Positions 22,247 through 30,605 of a stretch of DNA of 34,070 bases are shown piece by piece. The DNA lies in contig JAAWGF010000018.1 of assembly GCA_022795155.1 (NCBI GenBank), forward strand, positions 1 through 34,070. The letters are read 5' to 3'. Positions within the stretch are counted from its first letter, which is position 1. Each line of letters starts with the position of its first letter. Position numbers and translations under genes: made by a program. The notes beneath the pieces were generated by a model, which did not search any database, was not told the DNA's origin, and worked only from the letters and a program-made list of their open reading frames with translations. Origin of the DNA: Bacilli bacterium. Its GTDB lineage: Bacteria; Bacillota_I; Bacilli_A; RF39; UBA660.

Positions 22247-24856
22247 CTATTCATCTTTAAATAACTTAACCATCAATGGTTTTAACAATTCAATTAAAAT
22301 AAATGAAAAAATATTAACTAAAATAACAAAAATCAATTGTGATATAGTTATCGTATATAAACCAAATATTTTACCAATTGGTGTTAAAAAAACAATTAGT
22401 TGAATGATAATTAAAATAAAAATACCAATATTTAAAGGTTTATTACTGAATAATCCTCTCTTGTGAATTTGACTTTTTAAAGAACGACAGTTATAAGCAA
22501 AAACAAACTCATTAATAATAATATTAAGAAGAGCTAAGGTTTGAGCAATTGGTTGACCTAAATTTAAATAATGATAATAAATAAATAAGCTTATTAATGT
22601 TTCAATTATTACGGATATAACTAAGAAAGAACTAAAAAAGTTTGTAAATATTCTTTTATTTAAACCATTCGGCTTCCGATTCATTATATCACTAGAAGCC
22701 TGTTCAAATGCTAAAGTAATAGATGGGATAGTATCTGCCACTAAATCAATATATAGTACATGAATAGCCGAAATAATATTATTTCCCGTTAACATTCCAA
22801 ATAAAATAATAAGAATTTCTGTAAAATTACTAGATAAATTATAAAGAATATTACTTATAACATTGTCATAAATACGTCTACCTTCCTTAATAGCTGTCGT
22901 AATCGTATTAAAACTATCATCTAATAATATAATGTCTGATACATCTTTTGTTACATCTGTACCACTTTTACCCATACCAATTCCAACATTAGCAAGTTTA
23001 ATAGCTGGTGCATCATTGACACCATCACCTGTCATAGCTACAACTTTTCCCATTTTTTCAATAGCTTTAACTATTTGCAACTTGTTTTCAGGACTTACAC
23101 GTGAGAATACAGAATATTTTTTGATATATTCAACTAATTCATCTGGTTTAAGATTATCTAGTTCCGTAGCATTAATACATTCATCTTCACTTTTACAAAT
23201 GCCAATTTCTTTAGCAATCGAAGTTGCTGTAGGTAAATTATCACCTGTTAACATAATTGGTCTAATATGTGCATTTATACATTCCGCAATTGATTCCTTA
23301 ATATTTTTTCTAACGGGATCTTTTAACCCAATTAATCCAACTAATACCAAATTATCTTCTTCATCAAAATAATCATTTTCATCTTCAATATTTTTATCTA
23401 TTTTTTTATAAGCAAACGCCAAAACTTTTAAAGCATCATTCGACATAATAGTTTCAAATTCTTTTATTTTTTCCGTTTTTTCTTTTGTCAAATTAGTTTC
23501 TTTGCCATCAACTAATATTTTATTAGTACGCTTTAATATCTCTTCAAAACTACCTTTTGTATATAAAAAAATATTATTTTCGGCGTTATAAATAGTACTC
23601 ATCATTTTTCTTTCAGAATCAAATGGCAACTCAATAATCTTACGATTATTTTTACATTTAAGATTATTATTTTTTAGAAAATCTTTTAAAGCAACATCAA
23701 CCGCATCACCATTATGTGTTCCATTATCGTTTAAAACAGCTGTATTACAATAATTAATTATATCTATAAAAATTGAGTAATTCTTTATTTCATTTAATTC
23801 TAGTTCTTTGTCAGAGACAAAAATTCTCGTAACTTCCATTTTGTTTTCTGTCAAAGTTCCTGTTTTATCAGTACAAATAACTTCCGTTGAACCTAGCGTT
23901 TCAATTGCTGCTAAATTTCTTACAATCGATTTTTTCTTAGCCATTTGACCAACACCAATTGATAAAGTTGCTGTAATCGCAACTGGTAAACACTCTGGTA
24001 CACTAGCCACAATCATTGATATACATAACATAATAAGACTTAGACCACTATAACCATTTATAAGTCCATATATTAAAACAAACGCAATTAAAAAAATAGC
24101 AACAAGCGTTATAAATTGACTAATTTTTTTAACCTTAAGTTGTAAAGGGGTCACTGGTTCCTCTTTAGTATCCATAATTGATGCGATTTTACCAAGTTCC
24201 GTATCCATGCCAATCGCTACAACAATAGCTTCAATTTTTCCAGCTACTAAAACTGTACCTGAATAAATCATATTATTTCGTTTAAAGATAGTTACATCAT
24301 CTTTAATTACATCTTCTATTTTATCAATACTTAAACTTTCGCCAGTTAAAATAGACTCATTAACTTTACCAAAATAACTTTCAACAATTCTAGCATCAGC
24401 TGGTATTTTAGCCCCAGCCTCTAAAATCAAATAATCACCAACGACTAAATTTTTAGAATCAATCTCTTTATATTTACCAGCTCTCTTAACAGTAACATAA
24501 TTAGCCGAATATTTTTTTAATTTACCAATCGCATCTTCAGATTTAGATTCTTGTAAAAAACCCATAAAACAATTTAAAATAGAAGTTCCAAGAATTATAA
24601 TCGGTTCTAGAAAATCATCACCACTAATAATTGAATATATTAAAGATAATATGCCAACAACCATTAATAAAATAATCATAATATTTTTAAATTGAATTAT
24701 GAATATTTGCAATTTTGTTTTTTTATTTTTTTGAATTAATTCATTTTTACCATTTAATTTTTGTAATTCTTTAACTTTTTGTAAAGATAAACCGTTATTA
24801 TTAATATTTAATTCTTTATAGATTTCCACTATTGTTTTTTTATATGCATCATTCAT
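22247..24856 (-). CDS. Cation-transporting P-type ATPase (Ca2+ type)
   Basis: 869 residues, full length for a bacterial P2-type pump. The N-terminal cation ATPase domain is followed by actuator loop TGES (171-174), helix 4 PECLP (287-291), phosphorylation site DKTGTLT with Asp330, nucleotide-binding KGSFEE, hinge TGDGVNDAPA and a C-terminal six-helix bundle. Helix 5 SSNFTEIL and helix 6 YIDLVADTIPSITLAF contain the Asn, Glu and Asp residues typical of Ca2+ pumps of the SERCA/PMCA class. It pumps Ca2+ (or possibly Mn2+) out of the cytoplasm at ATP cost. Extended -10 promoter directly upstream, terminator directly downstream, so monocistronic. Confidence 0.95.
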   Translation of the reverse strand: MNDAYKKTIVEIYKELNINNNGLSLQKVKELQKLNGKNELIQKNKKTKLQIFIIQFKNIMIILLMVVGILSLIYSIISGDDFLEPIIILGTSILNCFMGFLQESKSEDAIGKLKKYSANYVTVKRAGKYKEIDSKNLVVGDYLILEAGAKIPADARIVESYFGKVNESILTGESLSIDKIEDVIKDDVTIFKRNNMIYSGTVLVAGKIEAIVVAIGMDTELGKIASIMDTKEEPVTPLQLKVKKISQFITLVAIFLIAFVLIYGLINGYSGLSLIMLCISMIVASVPECLPVAITATLSIGVGQMAKKKSIVRNLAAIETLGSTEVICTDKTGTLTENKMEVTRIFVSDKELELNEIKNYSIFIDIINYCNTAVLNDNGTHNGDAVDVALKDFLKNNNLKCKNNRKIIELPFDSERKMMSTIYNAENNIFLYTKGSFEEILKRTNKILVDGKETNLTKEKTEKIKEFETIMSNDALKVLAFAYKKIDKNIEDENDYFDEEDNLVLVGLIGLKDPVRKNIKESIAECINAHIRPIMLTGDNLPTATSIAKEIGICKSEDECINATELDNLKPDELVEYIKKYSVFSRVSPENKLQIVKAIEKMGKVVAMTGDGVNDAPAIKLANVGIGMGKSGTDVTKDVSDIILLDDSFNTITTAIKEGRRIYDNVISNILYNLSSNFTEILIILFGMLTGNNIISAIHVLYIDLVADTIPSITLAFEQASSDIMNRKPNGLNKRIFTNFFSSFLVISVIIETLISLFIYYHYLNLGQPIAQTLALLNIIINEFVFAYNCRSLKSQIHKRGLFSNKPLNIGIFILIIIQLIVFLTPIGKIFGLYTITISQLIFVILVNIFSFILIELLKPLMVKLFKDE

Positions 24857-24946
24857 TTTATTCCTCTTATCTATTGTTTTAATTATAACACAAAAAATTT
24901 TTAATGTAATAGGGTTTTAGCATTTTTTAAATTGTGAAACAAAAAA
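24857..24946. other. Short intergenic region between pump and XRE operon
   Basis: Contains only the pump promoter and the terminator of the operon upstream of it. Nothing else seen. Confidence 0.5.
24882..24890 (-). promoter_or_regulatory. Promoter of the P-type ATPase
   Basis: Extended -10 TGTTATAAT with TTACAT sixteen bases upstream as a partial -35. Confidence 0.6.
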
Positions 24947-24969
24947 ATCTTAAGTTTAAATTTAAGATT
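24940..24969 (-). terminator. Rho-independent terminator overlapping a stop codon
   Basis: Perfect 8-bp stem AATCTTAA/TTAAGATT (24962-24969 and 24946-24953) followed by TTTTTG on the minus strand. The 5' arm includes the TAA stop of the gene at 24962-25270. Confidence 0.85.
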
Positions 24970-25270
24970 CAATTATATTTATTGATATTATATTATTAAG
25001 TCGATAATAATATAATTCTTTTTGATTTTTCTTATTATAACTTTCAAGTACTAGCCAAGTATCATTATATTCTTTTAAAATACCTATAGGATTGCTATTA
25101 AAAAAGGCTTCTTCATCAACTTCGATTGCAATATTTTTACCAATAAGATCTTTTAAAGATGGGAAATCATGTTTTAGCTTTTTATCTTGTATATTATTTT
25201 TTAGTTTATCAATCTTAGATGATAGACTTAAATATGCAACTATAATAGTTATAAGTAATACATATTCCAT
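24962..25270 (-). CDS. Membrane-anchored small protein, partner of an XRE regulator
   Basis: 102 residues: one N-terminal membrane helix (2-17), a short coiled linker, then a compact beta-rich domain (LKDLIGKNIAIEVDEEAFFN, IGILKEYNDTWLVLESYNKK). The 'GI-LKEYND-WLVLE' pattern looks like a Sm-like/SH3-type barrel of the kind found in small regulatory partner proteins of Bacillota. Its ATG overlaps the stop of the XRE gene (TAATG), so the two are coupled. Function unknown. Confidence 0.65.
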   Translation of the reverse strand: MEYVLLITIIVAYLSLSSKIDKLKNNIQDKKLKHDFPSLKDLIGKNIAIEVDEEAFFNSNPIGILKEYNDTWLVLESYNKKNQKELYYYRLNNIISINIIES

Positions 25271-25719
25271 TAAAGATCATCTCCTTCAATAACTTTAATT
25301 GAAGTGATTAAATCCATATCAATTAGTTTAATTTGTATTTTTTTCTTTTTTTGATATTCAATCTTAATAAAATCATCATTGATACTTAAAATTTTAACAG
25401 GGGTATCAAATAAATTTATATCTAAATCTAAAAATTCATCATCAAAATTTAAATAAGCTGTTTTATTGATTAATTTAGAAAATATTTGCTTATTTTTTAA
25501 ATTATCCTTACATTCAAATTCAACATTATTGCTTACTAATTCATCTAGACTAATTTTAAATATTTTAGCTAAAATACTAGCTTGTTTTAAATCGGGACTA
25601 GTTATATCACCTTCCCAAGAAGATAAAGTTTGTCTTGATATATCTATTTTCTCAGCTAATTTTTCTTGAGTAAAATTATATTTCTTTCGTAGACTTATAA
25701 TTTTTTCACCAATTGTCAT
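25270..25719 (-). CDS. XRE regulator with C-terminal barrel-like domain
   Basis: 149 residues. Helix-turn-helix at about 3-58 (TQEKLAEKIDISRQTLSSWE, then SPDLKQASILAKIFKISLDE), then a 70-residue beta-rich domain (PVKILSINDDFIKIEYQKKK and IQIKLIDMDLITSIKVIEG) whose strand pattern resembles the domain of the downstream 102-residue protein. Start at 25719 after GAGGTG; a GTG three codons earlier lies in that ribosome site. It likely regulates its own operon with the membrane-anchored partner. Confidence 0.82.
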   Translation of the reverse strand: MTIGEKIISLRKKYNFTQEKLAEKIDISRQTLSSWEGDITSPDLKQASILAKIFKISLDELVSNNVEFECKDNLKNKQIFSKLINKTAYLNFDDEFLDLDINLFDTPVKILSINDDFIKIEYQKKKKIQIKLIDMDLITSIKVIEGDDL

Positions 25720-25815
25720 CTTCTTCACCTCATAATTATTTTATCTAAAATATAAAAAAACAAAAGTAAAATTATTTAACATATTGTCAAAATATTTTAA
25801 CACTTAAATAATTAT

Positions 25816-26199
25816 TTAGTTCTCAATAACTGATAACGAAATATTTTTAAGTTTATCAACTTTTACACTATAAACTTTTTCTTTCTCAATACTATTATCT
25901 TTAACATTAACATATTTTAATTTAACTATTGTTTTTCCCTCTTTTAATCCTTCAAAGACAAAATTAATAGATACTGGTCCACCATCTAAGGATTCATCTC
26001 CTTCAATTGTATACTTTTTTACAAACTTGGCTATTTCTTCATCCTCTATTTCATATTGCCAACTATAAGGAACGCCACCATTCGTAGTAACTGTAATTTC
26101 TAATGTTTTCCCTTCATCTACATTGAATAAAATAATCGCTGTGATAGATAAAATACAGATTAAACTTGTTAAAATTATTATTAATTTTTTATTCATCAT
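25816..26199 (-). CDS. Secreted chagasin-like (I42) protein
   Basis: 127 residues. N-terminal hydrophobic signal/anchor (about 4-25) and an Ig-like domain. Chagasin-family inhibitors of cysteine proteases carry a NPTTGY-x-W loop, a GG-x-x-x-x-x-x-F loop and an RPW loop. Here TNGGVPYSWQYEI stands at the first, DGGPVSINFVFEGLKEGKTIVKLKYVN at the second (the core strand pair of the family), and no RPW is visible. This suggests a diverged family member; inhibitor activity is not assured. AGGAAGAGG precedes the ATG and overlaps the end of a 24-codon open frame (26204-26278). Confidence 0.65.
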   Translation of the reverse strand: MMNKKLIIILTSLICILSITAIILFNVDEGKTLEITVTTNGGVPYSWQYEIEDEEIAKFVKKYTIEGDESLDGGPVSINFVFEGLKEGKTIVKLKYVNVKDNSIEKEKVYSVKVDKLKNISLSVIEN

Positions 26200-26203
26200 T
26201 CTA

Positions 26204-26278
26204 TTAACCTCTTCCTATTCTAGCTGATACTAACATATTTCTTAAATTATTTAAGTCATTTAAATTTTTTTCACTCAT
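26204..26278 (-). CDS. Possible micro-ORF (24 aa)
   Basis: ATG at 26278, eight bases after AGAAGGAA, encoding MSEKNLNDLNNLRNMLVSAR plus IGRG and TAA at 26204. The final codons contain the ribosome binding site of the chagasin-like gene (AGGAAGAGG), so the frame may couple translation of that gene. It could equally be the start of a lost longer protein; no homologue is recognised. Confidence 0.35.
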   Translation of the reverse strand: MSEKNLNDLNNLRNMLVSARIGRG

Positions 26279-26305
26279 AAAATTCCTTCTTTCTAATTAT
26301 ACAAA

Positions 26306-26875
26306 TTATCGCTTTAATATTTTTCTTTTTAAATCATACTCTTCTATCGTAATTTGATGATATTCTTCAGTTATATTTTGAATTGATTCTTCAAAAAAAT
26401 TCCATAATCTTTTTTTAGTGTCTTTATTTTGACAATCAATTTTACTTCTACAATCTAGTCCTATATTTTTTATAAAAACGTTAAATTTATTATGTTTAAT
26501 AGAATCATTATAATTGTCTAATTTATTTATAAATTCTAATATAATAATATCGTCAGTTTTATAGAAGCGCATATATTTCTTTTCTAATTCATAAGTATGG
26601 TCATCATCAATAATTAATTCGGAAGCATTATCTAATAAATGTAAAAAAGCAAAGTATAAGGGATGTTCTACATCAAATTCATAAGATAATTTGATTGGAT
26701 TATCAAAAGCTGAATAGGCCCTAAAACCATAATCATCCCATTTAGATAATGTATAATTTTTTTCAAGTTTTCCATTTTTTTAAAAATCTTCTCTAATTGA
26801 ATGCATCATAACATAATCATCAACTGTATTATAGCTTAATATTCGATTATCATTAATCTTAATCCTTTTTTCCAT
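26306..26875 (-). pseudogene. Hypothetical protein interrupted by an in-frame TAA
   Basis: An open frame begins at the ATG at 26875 after GGGAG (MEKRIKINDNRILSYNTVDD, YVMMHSIREDF), hits TAA at 26780-26782, and resumes in the same frame (KNGKLEKNYTLSKWDDYGFR, AYSAFDNPIKLSYEFDVEHP) to the TAA at 26306, in all about 190 codons. The stop lies in a T5A7 run, so a sequencing error or a single base change (e.g. TAT to TAA) is possible. The protein is not recognised: acidic and aromatic-rich, soluble. Internal ATG gives 88 residues but is not a natural start. Confidence 0.65.
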
Positions 26876-26898
26876 AAAATCTCCCAATAATAACTTTT

Positions 26899-27108
26899 CT
26901 ATTTATCCAATTTACTAAAAATAATAGTTTTTGTTTTTAATGATATCTTATTAACTTCATAACCATATTCAGTTGCTTCTTTTTCGTAATTTAAAAAAGA
27001 ATGATCTAGTTCAAAACCTAAAATCGCTTTTATGTCATTAAATGATAGTTCATAACTATCACTTTTATTATCTTTTAAATATTCCCACAATTTTTTATAC
27101 TTACTCAT
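26899..27108 (-). CDS. Small hypothetical protein (DUF7662-like)
   Basis: 69 residues, soluble. The LWEYLKDNKSDSYELSFNDI, KAILGFELDHSFLNYEKEAT and YGYEVNKISLKTKTIIFSKL sequence has the layout of the small DUF7662-type proteins (PL-x-x-YL ... SF-x-E-I-x-x-I-G-x-x-L ... V ... F-x-K). No known function. It sits in a run of short genes in the same direction, close to the Cys-rich gene at 27120. Confidence 0.6.
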   Translation of the reverse strand: MSKYKKLWEYLKDNKSDSYELSFNDIKAILGFELDHSFLNYEKEATEYGYEVNKISLKTKTIIFSKLDK

Positions 27109-27119
27109 ATTATAATCTT

Positions 27120-27476
27120 TTATTTTTCTTTATGGTAAATCTTATGACATTCACGACAAGTAACATAAACTTTATAATTAATTAATTTTTTGTCTAATAA
27201 AGTTAATAATGGGCTTTCATCTTTCAAACAACATAACCTATTTTTAATAACAACAAAATTGTCAGTATTTTCTATACCTAAATTACTATCTTCAAAATTT
27301 ATAAAAACACTACCACTACTTCCACAATTACATTTATAATTTAATTTTATTTCATCATACGTTGAATAACATAAATAACCAATATTAGTATTACAATTAG
27401 CACAATAAATCCAACCACCATAATTAGTTGCTAATGATGTATTTATTAATTCTTTATTTTTTACTACTCTAGCCAT
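27120..27476 (-). CDS. Small cysteine-rich (zinc-ribbon-like) protein
   Basis: 118 residues with cysteine pairs CANC, CNC, CC and CREC distributed as in a double zinc ribbon: CANCNTNIGYLC, YKCNCGSSG, NRLCCLKD and VTCRECHKIYH. Probably soluble and metal-binding. Not recognised beyond that. Cotranscription with the DUF7662-like gene (12-bp gap) and with the Cdd1-like gene upstream is likely from spacing. Confidence 0.6.
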   Translation of the reverse strand: MARVVKNKELINTSLATNYGGWIYCANCNTNIGYLCYSTYDEIKLNYKCNCGSSGSVFINFEDSNLGIENTDNFVVIKNRLCCLKDESPLLTLLDKKLINYKVYVTCRECHKIYHKEK

Positions 27477-27485
27477 GATTTTACC

Positions 27486-27755
27486 TCACTTCTCATTAGG
27501 GTATTCCTTATCTTTCCAATACCACCATTTTAATTTTTCGTCTTCCCAAGTATCATTTTCCGCATAATAGACAGCCATTCGAAAGACATATAACTGGCAT
27601 CTATCTTCTTTGTATTTTTTAAATTCACAATCTTGTAAATAAAGTTGTTCAGGATCTTTTCCTTTTAAATCCTCAACACATTTAATTCCTATATTTATTA
27701 AATCTTGCTTTGTATTTTTACCAACATTTGGTATCTTTAATAAATCAGTAGTCAT
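27486..27755 (-). CDS. Helix-hairpin-helix (Cdd1-like) protein
   Basis: 89 residues. LKIPNVGKNTKQDLINIGIK is a helix-hairpin-helix, and the rest (EDLKGKDPEQLYLQDC, DRCQLYVFRMAVYYAEND) matches the Cdd1/'pathogenicity locus' family. A non-specific DNA-binding role is presumed. The ATG at 27755 fits the family start, but its ribosome site is poor. Stops with TGA, one of two intact genes in the window to do so. Confidence 0.8.
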   Translation of the reverse strand: MTTDLLKIPNVGKNTKQDLINIGIKCVEDLKGKDPEQLYLQDCEFKKYKEDRCQLYVFRMAVYYAENDTWEDEKLKWWYWKDKEYPNEK

Positions 27756-27836
27756 TTCTTTATTATTTATTTTTATAAGAATTACACCTCATTCCATTAC
27801 TTAATTAATATAACATATATTTTATATAATAACTAA

Positions 27837-29093
27837 TTATTCAAGTATAAATTCAACCGAAAAATATTTTTGTTCATTACAATCTTCACTTATACAAACA
27901 GCTTTAACTAAACGGTATTCACCATTTTTTAATTCCCCATATATATGATCCCAAGATTGATTAAGTTCTAACCGATTGTTTTTATCTACTCCATAGGCTG
28001 GGAGAATAAAATTACCATCGCCCGTTACTTCAAGCATTTGCCAAATGCCATTCTCTTTTTTATCAAGCCTAAATGGTAAACCATAGTCATAATGCTCTTT
28101 ATTGGTATCCGTTATAATAACCGTTGCCCCCGTTTTCGTTAAAGTACCATCTTTTATTTTCATTGATACATTCTCAATATTATCCATATCATTGTTGCTA
28201 AAGATAAAATCTAATATATTACTCACATTAACTAAATTATCACCATCTATTTCGGCAAATTTACCATTATACCCAACCATATTATTGCTTCGGTAAAAAT
28301 CATATGTATTACCATCTAACTCAACTATATACCTAGCCTTATAATCATTAGTATCTAAATTATAATTTACACGACTAAATATTTCTTTTAAGGTATTGTA
28401 ATCATTTTTACTTATTTTCATTTCTTTTGCATTAATCACGATTTTCGTAAAATCACTATCACTTTTTTCTATTTTGCTATAGCGAATATTATGTTTATCT
28501 AAATCATTAATTGTAATCTTACCTTTTTTTAAAGCTTCTTTTACAGGTTCTTCTATACCATTTTTATATTTGACAACTACATAAGAAGATTTTATACAAG
28601 GATAACTATATTGATAAAGTTCATCTTCATAAAATGAGTCTAAGACATCATTACAAATAAAGTCATCAATATAGATTGATTTATCAATTATATCGGAAAC
28701 AAGATTATCATTATCACAACTATATTCACCTTTATCATAAACAATATAAAATTTATTCATAGGAAATCCACCTTGAACACCATATTCTGTAATTGTTATA
28801 TCATTTTCCAAATCATAGTAATATGTTTTAGAATCACAAGTCTTTTTTTCATAATTATCCATTATTTTAGCTAATTCTTTTTTTAAAATATATTGACTTC
28901 TAAATGATTTAAAATTAGCTGAAAACATACAACACTCATAATCAAAACTAGATAATTTGGGAATTATCAATGTTGATACCATTTTCTCATTTTTATATTT
29001 TACAGTTCCAAAAGGAATAAATTTTATACCTATTATAAAAAAAACAGTAATAATTAAAAGACTAATTAAAGTAATTTTTTGACTTTTTTTCAT
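27837..29093 (-). CDS. Secreted protein with C-terminal bacterial Ig-like domain
   Basis: 418 residues. N-terminal signal helix (about 5-27) then a large extracellular domain with four to five cysteines and many Tyr/Asp residues. The last 110 residues (TKTGATVIITDTNKEHYDYG, PFRLDKKENGIWQML, then IYGELKNGEYRLVKAV) match bacterial Ig-like (Big) domain 14 style, often found at the C-terminus of cell surface proteins of Bacillota. No sortase signal or lipobox is visible. The ATG at 29093 follows AAAGGAG; the reading from 29168 would begin upstream of the transcription start of the promoter at 29169-29197. Confidence 0.75.
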   Translation of the reverse strand: MKKSQKITLISLLIITVFFIIGIKFIPFGTVKYKNEKMVSTLIIPKLSSFDYECCMFSANFKSFRSQYILKKELAKIMDNYEKKTCDSKTYYYDLENDITITEYGVQGGFPMNKFYIVYDKGEYSCDNDNLVSDIIDKSIYIDDFICNDVLDSFYEDELYQYSYPCIKSSYVVVKYKNGIEEPVKEALKKGKITINDLDKHNIRYSKIEKSDSDFTKIVINAKEMKISKNDYNTLKEIFSRVNYNLDTNDYKARYIVELDGNTYDFYRSNNMVGYNGKFAEIDGDNLVNVSNILDFIFSNNDMDNIENVSMKIKDGTLTKTGATVIITDTNKEHYDYGLPFRLDKKENGIWQMLEVTGDGNFILPAYGVDKNNRLELNQSWDHIYGELKNGEYRLVKAVCISEDCNEQKYFSVEFILE

Positions 29094-29168
29094 ACATTCT
29101 CCTTTAAACAAATTTATAAATATTAAATAAAACATTAAAATATCTTTATTAAATTTACTATTTTTCAT

Positions 29169-29197
29169 AGTATAGTATCAAAAATTTCCAAATACAA
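29169..29197 (-). promoter_or_regulatory. Promoter of the Ig-like surface protein gene
   Basis: -35 TTGTAT (29192-29197), 17-bp spacer, -10 TATACT (29169-29174). Confidence 0.6.
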
Positions 29198-29288
29198 ATT
29201 CCAAGGTATTCATATTTTTGCAGCTTCAAACTTTTTCAAAAAATTTTAATATACTTATAATTTTTTTACTTTACTTATAGAGATATTT

Positions 29289-30149
29289 TTATTGTAAAAT
29301 CTTATTTTTGTCCTCGCCTTTTATTTGTAATTTTTTTCTTGTTTTTTCTAATTCTTTTAAGCTTTTTTTAGGAGTAGGAAAATCCTCAGGCATAGTTCCA
29401 CCTAATCTTTTGATAGTTTTTCTAACTTCTTTACCAACCAAATTATGAGCTTTTTTTAGATTATTTTCACCCTTAATATTTTCATTTTCTATTTTTTGCT
29501 TTGTTTGCGATATTCTAAATGAATTAGCAATTAATTCATCACTACACATATTATCTAAAATATCTTCACGATATCGAAGTCCTTTTCTTTTAAAAATATC
29601 ATCAGCAGTTTCACCATTATATAAACCTTTATAACCTGCATTATGAAACTGATCCATATTTTTTACTCCTGCATTTTTGACAACTTGCTGTAATAAATAA
29701 TTTCCTTGTTTAGTTATGTTTCTTTGATAAAATCTTTTTTCAGTTTCTGGTAAATTATCATATTCTATTTCAGATAATTCTTGTTTTCTTGTTTGAATGG
29801 CAAAATAAGTTTGACCTAGAGCAACTACCTCTTTTCGTGGATTGGCATTTTGAACAATTAAATAACAAGCATATCTATTTAGCTTGTAATCCAATATTTT
29901 CTTAACTCCACCATTAGGCATTTTTGATGTTTTGTCGACCACGACAAAACATTGAGAAATATCATAATTACTGTTTTTACAAGCACTTTTTGCCTTTTCT
30001 ATAACTCCTTCAAATTTTCTCCATTCTACATACTCTAAAGCTTTTTGTAATTCACGAGCGTTCCAATATTCATTTCCATTGGAATCAAGATGTTTAATAT
30101 CTTCAAAATTAATATTTTCTTCTTTTTTTATGATATTAATTTTATTCAA
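29289..30149 (-). CDS. dinD: DNA-damage-inducible protein D (DinD)
   Basis: 286 residues. The N-terminal Bro-N domain reads YWNARELQKALEYVEWRKFE and KAKSACKNSNYDISQCFVVV; then KMPNGGVKKILDYKLNRYAC, NPRKEVVALGQTYFAIQTRK and the C-terminal AHNLVGKEVRKTIKRLGGTM region, all as in E. coli DinD-type proteins. E. coli DinD inhibits RecA-mediated strand exchange; the role in Bacillota is unproven. It starts at TTG (30149), eight bases after AAAGGGGGAA; an ATG 33 codons upstream has no ribosome site. TATAAT at 30172-30177 serves as -10. I see no LexA (CGAAC-N4-GTTCG) box. Confidence 0.9.
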   Translation of the reverse strand: MNKINIIKKEENINFEDIKHLDSNGNEYWNARELQKALEYVEWRKFEGVIEKAKSACKNSNYDISQCFVVVDKTSKMPNGGVKKILDYKLNRYACYLIVQNANPRKEVVALGQTYFAIQTRKQELSEIEYDNLPETEKRFYQRNITKQGNYLLQQVVKNAGVKNMDQFHNAGYKGLYNGETADDIFKRKGLRYREDILDNMCSDELIANSFRISQTKQKIENENIKGENNLKKAHNLVGKEVRKTIKRLGGTMPEDFPTPKKSLKELEKTRKKLQIKGEDKNKILQ

Positions 30150-30277
30150 GTTAATTCCCCCTTTTATGAATATTATACTACAAATTAAAACTAATTTCTT
30201 GTAAAAAGAAACAAAAATTTTACAACATGATATGAGAAAACACCACATTAACTATTAACACCAAAATAGTCTGTGTA

Positions 30278-30418
30278 TTATTTACATAACAACATTCCAT
30301 TCTCTCATATTAAAACGATTTTATTCATAACACCCAATTTTTCAGCAAATTTCATTTGCGTTAATTTTGTTAACTTTCACATATTGGAAATAAATTTTCC
30401 AATTTTTTTCTGATCCAT
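30278..30418 (-). pseudogene. Dead XRE regulator gene
   Basis: The AGGAGG site and ATG at 30418 are intact. The translation is recognisably an XRE helix-turn-helix (DQKKIGKFISNM, KLTKLTQMKFAEKLGVMNK, then IVLI*ENG) but contains TGA at codon 14 (30377-30379) and at codon 38 (30305-30307). Codon 38 is where this family has the invariant Trp of SKWENG. The frame ends at TAA (30278), with the remainder of the protein gone. The rest of the gap 30150-30605 shows no gene, tRNA or hairpin of note. Confidence 0.8.
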
Positions 30419-30605
30419 ACTTTTTTCCTCCTTGGATTCAGTTTACAAATAACAAGGTTAATAAGCAATACCATAGATGTAGAATTAAATAATTTCACAT
30501 TAAGTGTTAAATATTTTGAATCTTTTTTAATTAATTATTAAACCTAATCTGCTTTATCATATCATCAAAATCAATAGTTATATAATATTAAAAATAATAT
30601 ATAAA

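Noticed and set aside
22932..23372. 146-codon open frame on the plus strand within the P-type ATPase
   Set aside because: Antisense shadow of a well-conserved gene; no ribosome site, low-complexity Ser/Leu composition.
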